Below are positions 6,622 through 6,738 of a stretch of 6,738 bases of DNA, piece by piece. The notes below the pieces were generated by a model, which did not search any database, was not told the DNA's origin, and was given only the letters and a program-made list of their open reading frames with translations. This DNA is from an uncultured Bacilli bacterium. GTDB lineage: Bacteria; Bacillota_I; Bacilli_A; RF39; UBA660. The DNA lies in contig CAJUGE010000074.1 in assembly GCA_910586295.1 (NCBI GenBank), forward strand, positions 1 to 6,738, in the 5' to 3' direction. Within the stretch, counting starts at the first letter, position 1, and each line of letters opens with the position of its first letter. The position numbers were made by a program, and so were the translations under genes.

Positions 6622-6670
6622 AATAGAAATCTTTCCATGATAAAATAAAAGAAATGGAGAGATTTTTATT
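6622..6670 (+). promoter_or_regulatory. 17-bp hairpin over the transposase ribosome site, with an extended -10 at its apex
   Basis: Bases 6622-6638 pair with 6654-6670 over 17 consecutive positions, including two G-U pairs, around a 15-base loop. The 3' arm contains the ribosome site GGAGAG (6656-6661) and ends one base before the ATG at 6671. TGATAAAAT (6638-6646), an extended -10, lies at the tip and loop, so RNA started there (about 6652-6654) would lack the 5' arm. The structure would block translation of read-through RNA only. Confidence 0.55.
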
Positions 6671-6738
6671 ATGAAAGAAAATAACAAAGGAAAAGATTTA
6701 TTAAAAATATTACAAGAAAATTATGAAATAGAAACAGC
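6671..6738 (+). CDS. Probable IS256-family transposase, N-terminal 22 codons
   Basis: An open frame starts at the ATG at 6671, 9 bases after GGAGAG (6656-6661), and runs off the window. The visible residues, MKENNKGKDLLKILQ followed by ENYEIET, resemble the short charged N-terminus of Mutator-type (IS256) transposases from Bacillota. The DDE catalytic residues lie beyond the window, so the call rests on this short segment together with the terminal-repeat-like sequence upstream and the interruption of the methyltransferase gene. A different IS family is possible. Confidence 0.6.
   Translation, partial: MKENNKGKDLLKILQENYEIET

Larger units (their letters stand above)
6600..6738 (+). mobile_element. 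Left end of a probable IS256-family insertion sequence (partial)
   Basis: The sequence from about 6600, GAGTCTGTAAAT followed by a second repeat-like CTGTGTAAA (6615-6623), resembles IS256-family terminal repeats, which carry GTCCGTAT- and TGTGTAAA-type motifs. It begins exactly where homology to the methyltransferase stops, and a new reading frame starts 71 bases later. The exact outer base is uncertain by a few positions. This family usually duplicates 8-9 bp of target; the candidate duplicate would be near 6592-6600, but the right end is outside the window, so it cannot be checked here. Confidence 0.65.

Noticed and set aside
1..6738. Reassigned TGA codon (Mollicutes-type code 4)
   Set aside because: All tryptophans in the genes are TGG and no in-frame TGA occurs, so the standard bacterial code fits.

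Overview
The window is very AT-rich, reads cleanly with TGG for Trp and no in-frame TGA, and ends every complete gene in TAA. Ribosome sites of the AGGAG and AGGTGAT types, promoters of the TTGAAA-N17-TAGAAT type and the protein families all fit a low-GC Bacillota genome (Bacilli or Clostridia, perhaps an uncultured gut lineage). I cannot place it more precisely. All genes lie on the + strand.

Layout. Positions 1-927 hold the C-terminal part of an AAA-ATPase-like/PD-(D/E)XK nuclease-like protein; its ATPase half is not in the window. Positions 1031-2427 form a two-gene unit: a 279-aa protein I cannot assign, and a 174-aa protein with the sequence pattern of a CheD-type glutamine deamidase although no chemotaxis gene is nearby. 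A promoter and a 16-bp perfect palindrome precede this unit. A GC-rich, structured stretch and a likely terminator (2435-2489) follow it. Positions 2582-4021 encode a YhfW-like FAD oxidoreductase with a C-terminal Rieske [2Fe-2S] domain. Positions 4078-4818 encode a metallo-beta-lactamase-fold hydrolase.

A clear promoter at 4829-4857 then drives an alternative sigma-70 family factor (4884-5678). Twelve bases later comes a 23S rRNA uracil-C5 methyltransferase of the RlmD/RumA type (5691-6608), which is cut off right after its DPPRKG motif. The break coincides with what looks like the left end of an IS256-family insertion sequence. The element supplies the stop codon of the broken gene, and the first 22 codons of its probable transposase (6671 onward) run off the window end.

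How the parts relate. The sigma factor and methyltransferase would be co-transcribed, so the insertion should remove the catalytic C-terminus of the methyltransferase without touching the sigma gene. Just inside the element a 17-bp imperfect inverted repeat buries the transposase ribosome site, while an extended -10 sequence sits at its apex. Read-through RNA could fold and block translation, whereas RNA started inside the element could not. The two observations I rate highest are this arrangement and the orphan CheD-like gene paired with an unrecognised partner. No tRNA, rRNA, CRISPR array or gene-free stretch above 300 bases was seen.
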